From UBA4582 sp047630175 (lineage in GTDB: Bacteria > Pseudomonadota > Gammaproteobacteria > Pseudomonadales > Azotimanducaceae): DNA of 64,000 nt. The translations under genes were made by a program, and so were the position numbers. The notes under the pieces were generated by a model that did no database searches, was not told the DNA's origin, and saw only the letters and a program-made list of their open reading frames with translations. Location of the stretch: NCBI GenBank assembly GCA_047630175.1, contig JBLHVI010000002.1:108458-172457 (forward strand), read 5' to 3'. Position 1 is the first letter of the stretch, and each line of letters opens with the position of its first letter. This document shows, one piece after another, positions 8,891 to 18,668 of this stretch.

Positions 8891-9288
8891 TCAAAACTGC
8901 ACGGTATCGCGCGCAGCGGCCCCATGTTTAGCAAGCGAGCGGAGCGCTGAAAAGAACATCGTTGTGTTCCTCATCTTCAGGTCTCTAAATACCCCTTCTA
9001 GCAACGCGCCAAATTGTGAATACGGCTCACCTCCCTCTTCAATGAGCATACGCGCGAACTATTCAAGATAGCGCCCAGTGCAATGATTCCGCGTCGACTA
9101 AATCAATGACGCGTTTATCGGAAAATGATATTGCCGGCTGCCACGCGTCACGCCTGCGGCTGCAGCAACCCGATGCAGCGTAAAATTGTGATTGCCTGCG
9201 TCGATCGTCAATGTTTTGCAGCGTTGACTATCGACAACAAGGCTTGTTTGGCGTTATTGGACTGCATGCGAGAACGCAAGGCATTCAT
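8891..9288 (-). pseudogene. Ghost TetR-family regulator
   Basis: The complement from 9288 reads MNALRSRMQSNNAKQALLSI in one frame, then in another frame IDAGNHNFTLHRVAAAAGVT followed by RGSRQYHF, a near-textbook TetR helix-turn-helix with the YHF motif. A further frame gives DKRVIDLVDAESLHWALS, and the next FARMLIEEGGEPYSQFGALL and GVFRDLKMRN up to a TGA at 8891-8893. At least three frameshifts are needed, and the total (about 132 codons) is shorter than the usual 190-210, so the C-terminus is probably lost as well. Confidence 0.75.
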
Positions 9289-9364
9289 TTGCGAGCACTC
9301 AGTCAAATCGAGAATGGTGAATGGTGAATGGTAAGTCTCTTAGCCAATCAATTTGCACCAAACA

Positions 9365-9640
9365 ATTCGACCGACCTAAACTTGAGATTAAAAACGACAA
9401 CGCGGCCATGCCAATGAGCGAAAAATCGTTCGCGAAGCGACCCAAGTGAGCTGCACCGAAGGTCAGATCGACAAAGTTGCAGACTAATCCGCTGCAGACT
9501 TTGGTGCCAATTGCTCAATGAGTAACTTGGCTACGGGCCCTGAGAGGGTGCGTAACCTAGCCCAAAAGTTCGCACAGAGATGCAGGACAATCGAGAACAG
9601 ATAAAACAACTCATCAATGGCGGCGCATACATTGTCGTCA
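9365..9640 (+). pseudogene. Possible relic of methyl-accepting chemotaxis protein
   Basis: Fragments in different frames follow a chemoreceptor in order: STDLNLRLKT (end of a HAMP domain), IVREATQVSCTEGQIDKVAD then a stop and SAADFGANCSMSNLATGPE (methylation-helix region), RVRNLAQKFAQRC (the EVRNLAQ turn after the hairpin tip) and EQIKQLINGG. The hairpin tip itself is missing, implying an internal deletion besides stops and frameshifts. This is a weaker call than the other relics because the pieces are short. Confidence 0.4.
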
Positions 9641-10367
9641 AGCTACTGGTCCATGGCGTTTATACTTATACTTGTACTTATACTTACATCGACCCGATGC
9701 CTGACCTACACATCACTGTAAAAACCATTTCGCTCAGGGGCGGCAGCATCATTAAATAGCAGGGTAGCGAGATTATCGAACAACGCGCCCTAAGTGATCA
9801 CCTGTCATTGTTGCAGCAACTGGAGGTGGCGCACCGTCCTGCAAAGAAACCTTCTGTCGTATGACTGATTTTGGCCTAACTGCGTCATTCAGACCCACAA
9901 AACGAAAATGCGCGTTACCTTGCGGCAAAGGGATAACAGTTCCAACAACAAACAGCATACTTCATCACAGGTGGTGCTGAAGCGCAGTGGCCTGTAAGAC
10001 TTAGCCTATGACGGCACTGCCATTAAGTACCTGTTGCAAAAATTGTCAGGTGCTCATCAGGGCAATCACCCTAGTGATCAAAATTACCGTTAACCGCCGC
10101 GATCTGGTGATGTCTGGTCCGCGAAACTTAAACGATGTTGCCGCGGACATTTAGCCAAACACCACCCCGAGCGGGCTTTGCCGTTGGTTACGGTTATCAA
10201 CATTACGTCCCGCCGACTCGCAGATGAATTCTCAGCCATCGATGGCCACAGCCCATAATTGGTCCTGACCCCTCGAATCGAGCCGCGGAAGTCACGCCGT
10301 CAACAAACCCGCCTGTAGGGCTTCAAAAAATAAAAATGCGAACAAGGGCAAACAAATCATGACCCTG
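9641..10367. other. Gene-poor stretch, no recognisable gene
   Basis: Neither strand shows a frame with protein-like composition. Given the decayed genes on its left, this may be further degraded coding DNA, but I could not identify any family. A short run of TATACTTA-type repeats lies at 9661-9685. Confidence 0.4.
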
Positions 10368-11594
10368 CTACCCCATTGTCAGCGCGCAGGTCCGCCGTGC
10401 CAGCAGACTGCTCCAGCCGCTAAGATCATCAGCCAATACTGGCTCTCGCTCGCTTGGAAAAGTCTGTTGGAAAGCCACAACAGACGGCTCGGCAGCACCA
10501 TCTGCACTGAATCCAGGCCTATAGCGGCTTCGTTCCGCGACTGTCCGGACATACTGTATCAACTCTTTCGGCGCATTTCCCTGCACGCTCACCTGCTGGG
10601 CGCGCCCACTCACATCGACATGGATCTCCACGTCAAGCGCATAGTCGGCGAAGGCGTGTTTGTCATACGTCGTCGCAAACTCGGAAGCACAGAGCGATAC
10701 GGGCGAGCCTATCGTTGCAGGCAACCAAGGCTTCGTGTCGCCGATTCGAGTTGCGCCACCGAAAGGCTGCCGTATAACCTCTCTTAATGGGTCATAACGC
10801 GTGCTAGACATTTCTCGGGCCGCATCAATTTCCCGAGCGCTACCTAACCCCAGCATAACCGCCGCTGAGGCGCCAGCCACTTGGCTGTAGACAGCAAGGG
10901 CTGCCTGAGTGTTTTTTTCCAACATGAGTGCGTCAGCATAGTCCAGATGCAATCTACGTCGGCTTTCAGCGTCTATGACCGGTGTAACGTGTTCTATTGC
11001 CTGCTCAAGGGCTTCGGACGCGCAGCAGCGGCCGCTCAAATAAAGCGTCTCAGCTTCGGCTAGAAATAACCTCGTTTTGGCTAAGGTCTTGTCATCCAAC
11101 AGGCTTAAGTATCGCTGTGACTCTGTGTACAACTTTAACGCCTCACTATAACGGTAAGTGTCTCTGTACCAGTCAGCCAGTCGTTGCCGCGCTTCGAACA
11201 TTTTGGGGTCAGTGACATCATGCTCTCGGGACATAACCTGGTAGAGAAACTTCTGTTGCTTGTCGGCAGCGAAATAATCTCGTTGGGCGATGTGCGAGCG
11301 GATTACATGTTCAATGCTCTGCGCCTGCAGAGGCGCATACACGCCTAGCGCTTGGTGCACCAAAGCCTGCATATGTCTGAAGGTATCAATTGCTTCAACG
11401 TGCAGACCATCGCGTTGCAAAGCTAATCCTCGCTGTTCCAGATGAGCGTAGTGTTCAGGCAGGTCATCATCTGCATGCGCGGTCACGTAATCTATCGTCT
11501 CTGGGCTGCTTACAGGAAAATCACCTTCAGCGTCGACGGCGATAAAAAAAGTGGTCAACAGTAAGACAAGTGTCATTCGACTAGGCAGCAGCAT
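10368..11594 (-). CDS. Exported TPR protein with TonB-like C-terminus
   Basis: A 408-residue protein starting MLLPSRMTLVLLLTTFFIAV, a signal peptide likely cleaved near VDAEG. The middle (about 50-270) has helix pairs with the TPR spacing (LALQRDGLHVEAIDTFRHMQ; YADALMLEKNTQAALAVYSQ). The C-terminal 90 residues read YALDVEIHVDVSGRAQQVSV and then SRYRPGF, the TonB_C-like fold seen at the end of many periplasmic proteins. I chose the ATG at 11594 over the one 26 codons upstream because the signal peptide then begins at once. Probable role: periplasmic assembly or interaction protein; partner unknown. Confidence 0.65.
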   Translation of the reverse strand: MLLPSRMTLVLLLTTFFIAVDAEGDFPVSSPETIDYVTAHADDDLPEHYAHLEQRGLALQRDGLHVEAIDTFRHMQALVHQALGVYAPLQAQSIEHVIRSHIAQRDYFAADKQQKFLYQVMSREHDVTDPKMFEARQRLADWYRDTYRYSEALKLYTESQRYLSLLDDKTLAKTRLFLAEAETLYLSGRCCASEALEQAIEHVTPVIDAESRRRLHLDYADALMLEKNTQAALAVYSQVAGASAAVMLGLGSAREIDAAREMSSTRYDPLREVIRQPFGGATRIGDTKPWLPATIGSPVSLCASEFATTYDKHAFADYALDVEIHVDVSGRAQQVSVQGNAPKELIQYVRTVAERSRYRPGFSADGAAEPSVVAFQQTFPSEREPVLADDLSGWSSLLARRTCALTMG

Positions 11595-11882
11595 ACTTAG
11601 AATCTCGTTAAAACGAAGGTGCAAATCGATTCGCGTGGACGCGACGGAAGGTAGACTCGCCCCAGTACCCACTTTCTCTTCATGGGCATTAGCTTTCGGT
11701 GCCTACCATGTCGGCTACACTACGATTAACGCCCCTTATACGTCTTGGTTTGCACCAAGGTTCACTTAATTCCGGGCGAATAGGGAGCGCCTGCCATTGC
11801 CTGCACATTTATCATCGAGTGGCTTTTCGAAAATAGGATCGCTATGCTCATTCTTTCAAACCGTTCAATTTTGGAGTTGCTT

Positions 11883-12632
11883 ATGCCAGCCGTGTTTGTT
11901 CATGGAAATCCAGAAACTTCAGCGATATGGGATTTACTCATCCCAGCCTTGGATCGCCGGGATGTAGTTACCTTGTCTCCGCCAGGGTTTGGCAGCATCC
12001 CACCAAGCGGTTTTGGTGCGACGCGACTAGACTATGTCGACTGGCTTGTAGCCGAGCTGGAAGCCATTGGAGAACCCGTGGACCTAGTCGGTCACGATTG
12101 GGGTGGCGGCCATGTTACTGGCGTCGCGTTGACACGACCTGACCTGCTTCGAAGCTGGACGATTGATGTTGCAGGTATTTTTCATGCTGACTATAAATGG
12201 CATGACATGGCGCAGGAATGGCAAAAACCAGATGTTGGCGAGGCAACAGTAGCAGGCATGATTGATTCGCCATTGGCTGACCTCGTCGCTATGTTAGTTG
12301 ACGGTGGAATGACGACAGATATTGCCACCAAGGTCGCCGCGGCGTTCAATCAAGACATGGCGCGTTGCATTTTGGCGCTGTATCGCAACGCTGCACAGCC
12401 GGTCTTGAGTGACCTGGGTGCCGATGTCGCTGTGATGCGACAACGACCGGGACTCGTAATTATCGCCGAGTTGGATACCTACGTAGGTGCGGCTCCCATG
12501 CACAGAGAAGTCGCGAGCAGAGCTGGGGCTGAAGTCAGCGTACTTAAGGGTGTAGGTCACTGGTGGATGATTCAAGATCCAGTAGCCAGCGCCGCCGTTC
12601 TCAATCAGTTTTGGGCATCGATTAAGACCTAA
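11883..12632 (+). CDS. Alpha/beta hydrolase (epoxide hydrolase/dehalogenase-like)
   Basis: A 249-residue alpha/beta hydrolase. Oxyanion-hole region FVHGNPETSAIWDLL (residues 5-19), nucleophile elbow GHDWGGG with Asp72 rather than Ser, and terminal GVGHWWM supplying the catalytic His. An Asp nucleophile places it with epoxide hydrolases and dehalogenases rather than esterases. The chosen ATG (11883) has GGAG 7 bases upstream; a start 13 codons earlier gives a non-homologous tail. Convergent with mltC, sharing 4 bases at the stops. Confidence 0.8.
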   Translation: MPAVFVHGNPETSAIWDLLIPALDRRDVVTLSPPGFGSIPPSGFGATRLDYVDWLVAELEAIGEPVDLVGHDWGGGHVTGVALTRPDLLRSWTIDVAGIFHADYKWHDMAQEWQKPDVGEATVAGMIDSPLADLVAMLVDGGMTTDIATKVAAAFNQDMARCILALYRNAAQPVLSDLGADVAVMRQRPGLVIIAELDTYVGAAPMHREVASRAGAEVSVLKGVGHWWMIQDPVASAAVLNQFWASIKT

Positions 12633-13741
12633 CTGGGTGCATATTTGGCCATGCGTTTGGTGACTTTTTTAAGGTAATTCATGGTTTCTAAGCGCGTATG
12701 CCGGTTTGTCAAAAACCAGTAAAACTCCTCAACGGTCATCGCATTAACGCGATCTATTGCCGCTTGACGCCCCCCGGATGGCACTAGACTCTTGAACAGG
12801 TTGCCAGTACCGCCGTTAAAACTGGCAATAATCGCATATTCCAGCTTTTGCGGATGATAGATACCGGCAAGGTAACGATCAGCTAAAATACTCAAGTAAC
12901 CGGTCCCAACTTCAACGTTGTTGGCTGGGTTGTAGAGATAAGCTGATGTCGGGGTATGGCTATAGCCCTTTACGATGGAAAAATAGTCGCGACCCGCCGT
13001 CTCCGCCTTGATCTGCATGAGCCCAAGCGCATTGGAACGCGAGCGAGCCAACGGATTAAACGAGCTCTCCGTTTCAATAATAGCCATAATGAGAGTAACT
13101 GGAATCATGTGCTTGACACTTGCCGCTTGCGCAAAAGCAAGGTATTTGTTGCCAGCGATCGTTTTGTGCTGGCCGATCATGGGCATCACCAAGCGTGTCG
13201 TATTGCCTGCTCCTTGCCGAGCCATCAGGTAGTCGACAAATCGTCCTGCACGCCAGACCGAGCCTATGGGCAGATTATCTTGATCGACAACCTGCGCGTA
13301 CAAAAAGGGCTGCTTAGTCTTCGGGTTTACTAACCCGAGATCATGCGACGTACCCGCATCAATCACGGCTGGATCGATTTGGGTTAGCAGGATTTCAATA
13401 GCAGCCTGTTTGACAGCGTTGGCGTTACTCGCGCTTATCGTGATGAGACCGCGTTCAAAATCTATGAGTGTTTCCGCATCACCATTGTCTTGGTAAGCAA
13501 AAATAGAGGGCAACAGGCTCCCACGGTCGTCCGACTCAGAGTGATATTCAGCAAGCAACACAGCAACCTCGGGGCTGTAGCCATCAAAATTTGGGAGACT
13601 CTGACCTAGTAATACCGTCGACCATAAAAACGCGCCAAAAAAAACCAACCGCGTTAGTGCTCTGCGTATTTTTGTAGACGTCAATCCACGAAGGAAATGC
13701 AGCAAAGCCGCGCAAACAGAGAATTTTTGACTTTTTAGCAT
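12629..13741 (-). CDS. mltC: Membrane-bound lytic murein transglycosylase C
   Basis: The 370-residue protein has a hydrophobic N-terminal segment (about 28-47), a murein-transglycosylase N-domain (about 60-190) and a C-terminal lysozyme-like SLT domain (about 200-345). The catalytic Glu lies in IETESSFNPLARS, followed by ALGLMQIKAE and FNGGTGN, standard motifs of family 1 transglycosylases. MltC cleaves peptidoglycan glycan strands to 1,6-anhydro products in the periplasm. E. coli MltC is a lipoprotein; here I see no clear lipobox, so anchoring is probably by the uncleaved helix or differs. Confidence 0.9.
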   Translation of the reverse strand: MLKSQKFSVCAALLHFLRGLTSTKIRRALTRLVFFGAFLWSTVLLGQSLPNFDGYSPEVAVLLAEYHSESDDRGSLLPSIFAYQDNGDAETLIDFERGLITISASNANAVKQAAIEILLTQIDPAVIDAGTSHDLGLVNPKTKQPFLYAQVVDQDNLPIGSVWRAGRFVDYLMARQGAGNTTRLVMPMIGQHKTIAGNKYLAFAQAASVKHMIPVTLIMAIIETESSFNPLARSRSNALGLMQIKAETAGRDYFSIVKGYSHTPTSAYLYNPANNVEVGTGYLSILADRYLAGIYHPQKLEYAIIASFNGGTGNLFKSLVPSGGRQAAIDRVNAMTVEEFYWFLTNRHTRLETMNYLKKVTKRMAKYAPS

Positions 13742-14410
13742 CGTCGTATTCTACATTGCTGCAGGTCTCTTAAAGAACATAAAAGCGCTCATTGTCGATT
13801 TGATCGCAAACTGATTCGGACGCGTTATATGGCGGCAACCTACGAGTTTGCGGGTTCAACACCAAATTTCAAAAAACTTCGGAGGGCTCACTTGGCATTA
13901 TCTTTTTACCGAAGTATTGCCTTTCATTTTCAGGTGTGTTCACATTCATACATATAGATATTCGCATATATAAAGACTTGTATATCTGAATGCATTCACC
14001 GCACATCAAGAAGAATTTCGATCAAGCGCACCGCGAGCTTCCGGCGAATACACCGCCGAGACAAACTTCTGCCAAACAGCCAGCGGAGAGTTTGTAGCCT
14101 ACTGCTCACGCTGTCCGCATGAACATTATTAATGAGCGCGGAAATGGAAAAGAAGCCCTAACGGCTCTTGTAGAAACTTACACGCAAAGGCCAGGTGCAA
14201 AATACCTACCTAGGAAGCGACATCACTACTATCAGATTATTCAGCTAGGCATTGATAACGGCACCATGCAGAAGGCCCGAATTAAGGTCTTACAAAGACA
14301 ACAAGGCTGGCGAGCGCTGAATATGAGCAGATAGTGCAACCACCAAATAATATCAAAACGCCAAACGAAAAGATCCGTTGCTCGCATCTATGCCTTTGAG
14401 GAGAAGAAAC
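13742..14410. other. Spacer upstream of carbonic anhydrase cluster
   Basis: Divergent promoter region of mltC and the carbonic anhydrase cluster. A 71-codon frame at 14119-14334 (starting MNIINERGNGKEALTALVET) lacks a ribosome site and has no recognised family, so I leave it uncalled. A TATA-rich patch lies at 13945-13990. Confidence 0.4.
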
Positions 14411-15079
14411 ATGCCAAATTTTGCCGCAGGCGTCATCCGCTTTCAGAACGAAGTCTACCCAGAGAAAAAAGCGCTTTTCGAGAAATTGAGCCAAGGCCAA
14501 TCACCTGAGGCGCTCTTCATCACTTGTTCTGACTCGCGCATCGAGACAGCAATGATTACCCAAACTGATCCTGGCGAGTTATTTGTTTGTCGTAACGCTG
14601 GGAACATTGTGCCACCTCACACAACCAACACCGGCGGCATGACAGCCTCCATTGAGTTTGCCGTCGCGGCACTTAACGTGCCACATATCGTGATTTGCGG
14701 ACATACGGAATGTGGTGCCATGAACGGGGCAATGAATATGGACGGCCTAAATAGTTTACCGCACGTTAAGGAGTGGCTGTCTTACGCCAAAGCCGCGGTC
14801 GCCGTTGTTGAGGAGCTTGCACCTGATGAGACTGATGCCGAGCGCATGAAGCTACTACTCGAGCAGAACGTCATCTTGCAATTACAACACTTGCAAACCC
14901 ACCCCAGTGTTGCTGCCAGGCTCGCAAAGGGTGATCTCAAATTGCATGGCTGGGTGTACGACATAAAAACCGGAGATGTCAACGCTTACAATGAAGCATC
15001 AAAAACTTTCGAGCCGGTCGATAAGTTTTACGCCAAAGAAGTGGCCGCCCTGGTTGGTCCCTCGAACTGCGCGGGCTAG
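14411..15079 (+). CDS. Beta-class carbonic anhydrase
   Basis: A 222-residue beta-carbonic anhydrase. Zinc ligands Cys39, His98 and Cys101 sit in CSDSR and GHTECGA, with the Asp41-Arg43 dyad. It interconverts CO2 and bicarbonate in the cytoplasm. GAGGAGAAG lies just ahead of the ATG at 14411, deciding this start over one 11 codons upstream. It is followed by two SulP transporters on the same strand. A carbonic anhydrase next to a SulP carrier is a known bacterial pairing for bicarbonate uptake or pH/CO2 handling. Confidence 0.92.
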   Translation: MPNFAAGVIRFQNEVYPEKKALFEKLSQGQSPEALFITCSDSRIETAMITQTDPGELFVCRNAGNIVPPHTTNTGGMTASIEFAVAALNVPHIVICGHTECGAMNGAMNMDGLNSLPHVKEWLSYAKAAVAVVEELAPDETDAERMKLLLEQNVILQLQHLQTHPSVAARLAKGDLKLHGWVYDIKTGDVNAYNEASKTFEPVDKFYAKEVAALVGPSNCAG

Positions 15080-15154
15080 ATCGCATAGCCCTATTGACAA
15101 GGTGGTTGCTTGACGACCGCGATATTATTGCTCTTAATGCTGGTGTAAAAAATT

Positions 15155-16741
15155 ATGGACATGTTTAAATATTTGAAAAACGACTTACCCTCGAGCGTGG
15201 TGGTATTTTTCGTCGCCTTACCCCTCTGTCTTGGTATCGCGTTGGCTAGCGGTGCGCCGCTGTTCTCGGGTTTAATCGCCGGTATCGTCGGCGGCATTGT
15301 CGTAGGTGCTTTGAGCGGCTCTCAAACAGGCGTTAGCGGCCCAGCGGCAGGCCTCGCCGCCATCGTCCTAGCGGGTATTGCAACATTGGGCAGCTATCAG
15401 GACTTTCTGCTTGCCGTCGTGCTTGCCGGCGTCATACAAATTGTATTCGGCATACTCAAGGCCGGTGTTATTGCCTACTACTTTCCTTCATCTGTGATTA
15501 AGGGAATGCTGACGGGTATTGGCTTCATCATCATCCTGAAGCAGATACCACACTTGTTTGGTTATGACTCTGATCCTGGAGGCGACATGGCTTTTATTCA
15601 GGCCGATGGCGGCAACACATTTTCAGCGCTTCTAGACACGTTCAGCCACATTAGTCCGGGTGCTACGCTAATCGGCGTCATTAGCCTTGCGATCGTGCTG
15701 CTTTGGGACATCGTGTTGACCAAGAAAGCAAAGATATTTCAGCTAGTTCAGGGCCCGCTTGTGGCTGTGGTCATCGGCATCATCTACTACATAAGCACCA
15801 AGGATAGCACCAGCATCGCTGTATCGGCAGAGCATCTCGTGAGTGTACCCACGCCTGATAGCTTTTCAGCCTTTCTAGGTCAGTTCAGCTTGCCTAATTT
15901 TGGCGCAATCACGAATACAAACGTGTGGGTATTGGCTTTCACCATAGCCTTGGTCGCCAGCCTAGAGACGCTGTTATGTGTAGAAGCCAGCGACAAAATG
16001 GATACGCAGAAGCGGGTAACGCCAACAAATCGAGAACTACTGGCACAGGGCACCGGTAATATCTTGAGTGGTATGGTGGGTGGACTCCCGGTGACGCAAG
16101 TCATTGTCCGAAGTTCCGCCAACATTCAGTCCGGTGCGCGCACCAAGTTGTCAGCCATTTTACATGGTGTATTTCTGCTGATCTTCGTGGTTTCAATTCC
16201 CGGTGTTTTGAACATGATTCCGCTGGCGGTTCTGGCCGCAATTCTGTTGCAGGTCGGTTACAAGCTGGCAAAACCAGCACTGTTTAAAAGCATGTATGAC
16301 TTGGGCTGGAAACAGTTTGTGCCGTTTGTAGTAACGGTTGCAGGCATCGTCTTTACCGATCTATTGTTTGGTCTTGCCCTCGGCATGTGTGTAGGCATCG
16401 TGGTGATACTGATCAAAAGCTATCAGAACTCGCATTTCCTGCATATACAAGACACCGACGGTAATGCCAATAAGGTCAAGATGACCCTCGCAGAGGAAGT
16501 GACCTTCTTCAACAAGGGTGCCATCTTACGAGAGCTGGACAACCTGCCAGAAGGCACGTACCTGGAACTTGATGTTACAAAGACACGTTATTTGGATCAT
16601 GACATCGTTGAAATTTTGGAGGAGTTTGCATTCAAAGCGAAACTCCGCAACATTACGATAAATGTTGTTTCGGCAGACGGCGAAGTCGAGAACCCTCCAA
16701 GCTATATTGAATACTTCAAATTGCGGCCAAAGGTCGCCTGA
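15155..16741 (+). CDS. SulP-family anion transporter (likely bicarbonate)
   Basis: A 528-residue transporter with about 12-14 membrane segments from residue 12 to 420, opening SVVVFFVALPLCLGIALASG with the SulP signature GSQTGVSGPAAGL near residue 55. The C-terminal about 90 residues form a short STAS domain (LELDVTKTRYLDHDIVEIL). SulP members carry bicarbonate, sulfate or dicarboxylates; carbonic anhydrase 75 bases upstream favours bicarbonate. It is likely co-transcribed with that gene. This is the divergent 'sulfate permease' subgroup with the unusual YLDHD instead of the normal Asp-x-Ser in its STAS loop. Confidence 0.85.
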   Translation: MDMFKYLKNDLPSSVVVFFVALPLCLGIALASGAPLFSGLIAGIVGGIVVGALSGSQTGVSGPAAGLAAIVLAGIATLGSYQDFLLAVVLAGVIQIVFGILKAGVIAYYFPSSVIKGMLTGIGFIIILKQIPHLFGYDSDPGGDMAFIQADGGNTFSALLDTFSHISPGATLIGVISLAIVLLWDIVLTKKAKIFQLVQGPLVAVVIGIIYYISTKDSTSIAVSAEHLVSVPTPDSFSAFLGQFSLPNFGAITNTNVWVLAFTIALVASLETLLCVEASDKMDTQKRVTPTNRELLAQGTGNILSGMVGGLPVTQVIVRSSANIQSGARTKLSAILHGVFLLIFVVSIPGVLNMIPLAVLAAILLQVGYKLAKPALFKSMYDLGWKQFVPFVVTVAGIVFTDLLFGLALGMCVGIVVILIKSYQNSHFLHIQDTDGNANKVKMTLAEEVTFFNKGAILRELDNLPEGTYLELDVTKTRYLDHDIVEILEEFAFKAKLRNITINVVSADGEVENPPSYIEYFKLRPKVA

Positions 16742-16921
16742 TAACCGCTAGCCGCCATCACTGTGGCACCAGACTGGCGTTGAGACGTCTAGAAATACAC
16801 CTGAGCTAGGATCTGCTAGGATAGCGCCTTCAATTTTGCGCGGGCATTGATCAAACGATGAGTTGTTTGACTCATGCCTGCGCCGAAAACCACTGATAGC
16901 GCTTAGCTCAGGATGTATAAA

Positions 16922-18592
16922 ATGAACTTCTTCGATCTGTCTAATGCACGAGGCGACGTGTTTGGCGGCCTTACTGCTGGAATTATTGCCTTACCGCTAG
17001 CACTAGCATTTGGCGAGGCTTCTGGGGCAGGGCCAATTGCCGGTATGTGGGGCGCGATCTTTGTTGGTTTCTTTGCGTCGTTATTTGGCGGTACTGGCAC
17101 CAATGTATCGGGCCCGACCGGACCTATGGTAGTCGTATTTGCAGCTGCTTTTGCCTCGCTTTCAGGCAGTGTCACGTTGATATTTGCGGCGGTAGTGCTG
17201 GCCGGGATACTGCAGATCTTAATGGGTATTTTCAAGATGGGCCAATACGTACGCTTAGTGCCGTACCCTGTGGTCTCCGGCTTCATGAGCGGTATTGGTT
17301 GCATCATTATCGCGTTGCAATTGGCGCGTTTATTTGGCGGTGAGCCTGACAGTCCCGGCACTCTTCCAGCCCTGCAAGCAGTACCAGATGCCATTGCTAA
17401 TCTGAATATCGCAGCACTTACGATTGGTGTGCTCACACTCTTAATCGTTTTTTTATGGCCAACCAAGTTGGCAACTTACGTGCCGGGGCCCCTGGCAGCA
17501 TTGCTCATAGGTACCGTTGTCAGCTTGTTTCTGACCGGCGCCCCGGTGCTGGGTGACATCCCTACCGGCTTTCCATCCCTTGTCGTGCCGGAATTCACTG
17601 CGGACACTTTCACAATTGTGCTGCAGGCAGCTATTCTGCTTGCGGTACTGGGTGCTATAGATAGTCTGCTTACATCTTTGGTCGCCGATAATATGACGCG
17701 AACCAGACATGATTCTAACCGCGAGTTAATCGGACAAGGCATTGGTAACACCATCGCTGGCCTATTCGGTGCTGTCCCGGGTGCTGGTGCCACGATGCGT
17801 ACCGTTGTCAATATTCAAGCCGGTGGAAGGACTAAAATATCAGGCATGTTTCATTCATTATTGCTGATTGCCGTTGTCATCAGCCTTGCGCCTTTGGCAG
17901 AAAAGATTCCACATGCCGTCTTGGCGGGCATTCTAATTAAGGTTGGCTATGACATTATCGACTTCGCTTATTTGAAACGTTCCCATAAGGGACCTCGTCT
18001 CGATCTCGCCCTGATGGCGATGGTGCTTTTGATGACGGTGTTTGTTGACCTAATCACAGCCGTAGCAGCAGGTGTTGTGCTCGCCGCGCTTGGTTTTATT
18101 AAGCAGCTCGCAGACCAACAGCTGAAACAGTTTAGCGGCGAAGACACAAGTGCTCTCGTCACAACCGAAGAAGAAGATACGTTACTCGCAAGAGTACCGG
18201 ACGAGGTTACGATTTTTGATTTCGGCGGTCCATTGAGCTTTGGTGCCGCAGCTGATTTGGGACATCACGTTCGAGAGCGCGTCAAGGGTAGAACCAAGGC
18301 AATAATCTTAGATTTCTCCAGAGTTCCATTTGTTGATGTTTCTGCTGCACGAGCAATCGAAACGATTATTCATGACGCCCATGACACGCACATCATTGTG
18401 TACGAAACCGGCATGAACGATGGGGTTCGAAGAACGCTAGTGAACTTGAACTCGCTACGGCAATTACCGGTGGATGTAACCTACACAACCCGCGTAGAAG
18501 CCCTACGCAAAGCCGTTGACCTTATTGAATCGATGCCAGTGTTAACTAGCGAGCAGACACCCTCTCCGGCTCCGCTTAGCACCAAACATTAG
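16922..18592 (+). CDS. SulP-family anion transporter with STAS domain
   Basis: A second SulP protein of 556 residues: SulP core with GGLTAGIIALPLALAFGEAS at the start and GTNVSGPTGPMVVVF as signature, then a STAS domain (about 440-535) with the conserved ILDFSRVPFVDVSAARAI loop. Sequence is clearly different from its neighbour, so this is not a recent duplication. The ATG at 16922 has AGGA at a good distance; the ATG three codons earlier overlaps that site. The gap of 180 bases from the preceding gene allows its own promoter. Confidence 0.85.
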   Translation: MNFFDLSNARGDVFGGLTAGIIALPLALAFGEASGAGPIAGMWGAIFVGFFASLFGGTGTNVSGPTGPMVVVFAAAFASLSGSVTLIFAAVVLAGILQILMGIFKMGQYVRLVPYPVVSGFMSGIGCIIIALQLARLFGGEPDSPGTLPALQAVPDAIANLNIAALTIGVLTLLIVFLWPTKLATYVPGPLAALLIGTVVSLFLTGAPVLGDIPTGFPSLVVPEFTADTFTIVLQAAILLAVLGAIDSLLTSLVADNMTRTRHDSNRELIGQGIGNTIAGLFGAVPGAGATMRTVVNIQAGGRTKISGMFHSLLLIAVVISLAPLAEKIPHAVLAGILIKVGYDIIDFAYLKRSHKGPRLDLALMAMVLLMTVFVDLITAVAAGVVLAALGFIKQLADQQLKQFSGEDTSALVTTEEEDTLLARVPDEVTIFDFGGPLSFGAAADLGHHVRERVKGRTKAIILDFSRVPFVDVSAARAIETIIHDAHDTHIIVYETGMNDGVRRTLVNLNSLRQLPVDVTYTTRVEALRKAVDLIESMPVLTSEQTPSPAPLSTKH

Positions 18593-18668
18593 CCTCATTG
18601 ATGTAGCTTGATCTGCGGTAAGCCTTTCATGTAGGTTACTTTTTTTAATCTGATAAGAGTAATGCCAT

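Noticed and set aside
14119..14334. 71-codon plus-strand frame starting MNIINERGNGKEALTALVET
   Set aside because: Lys/Arg-rich and gene-like, but no ribosome site and no family; left as spacer.
16903..17466. Long open frame antisense to the second SulP gene
   Set aside because: Shadow of a high-quality coding frame; Pro/Lys/Thr-rich composition typical of antisense frames.
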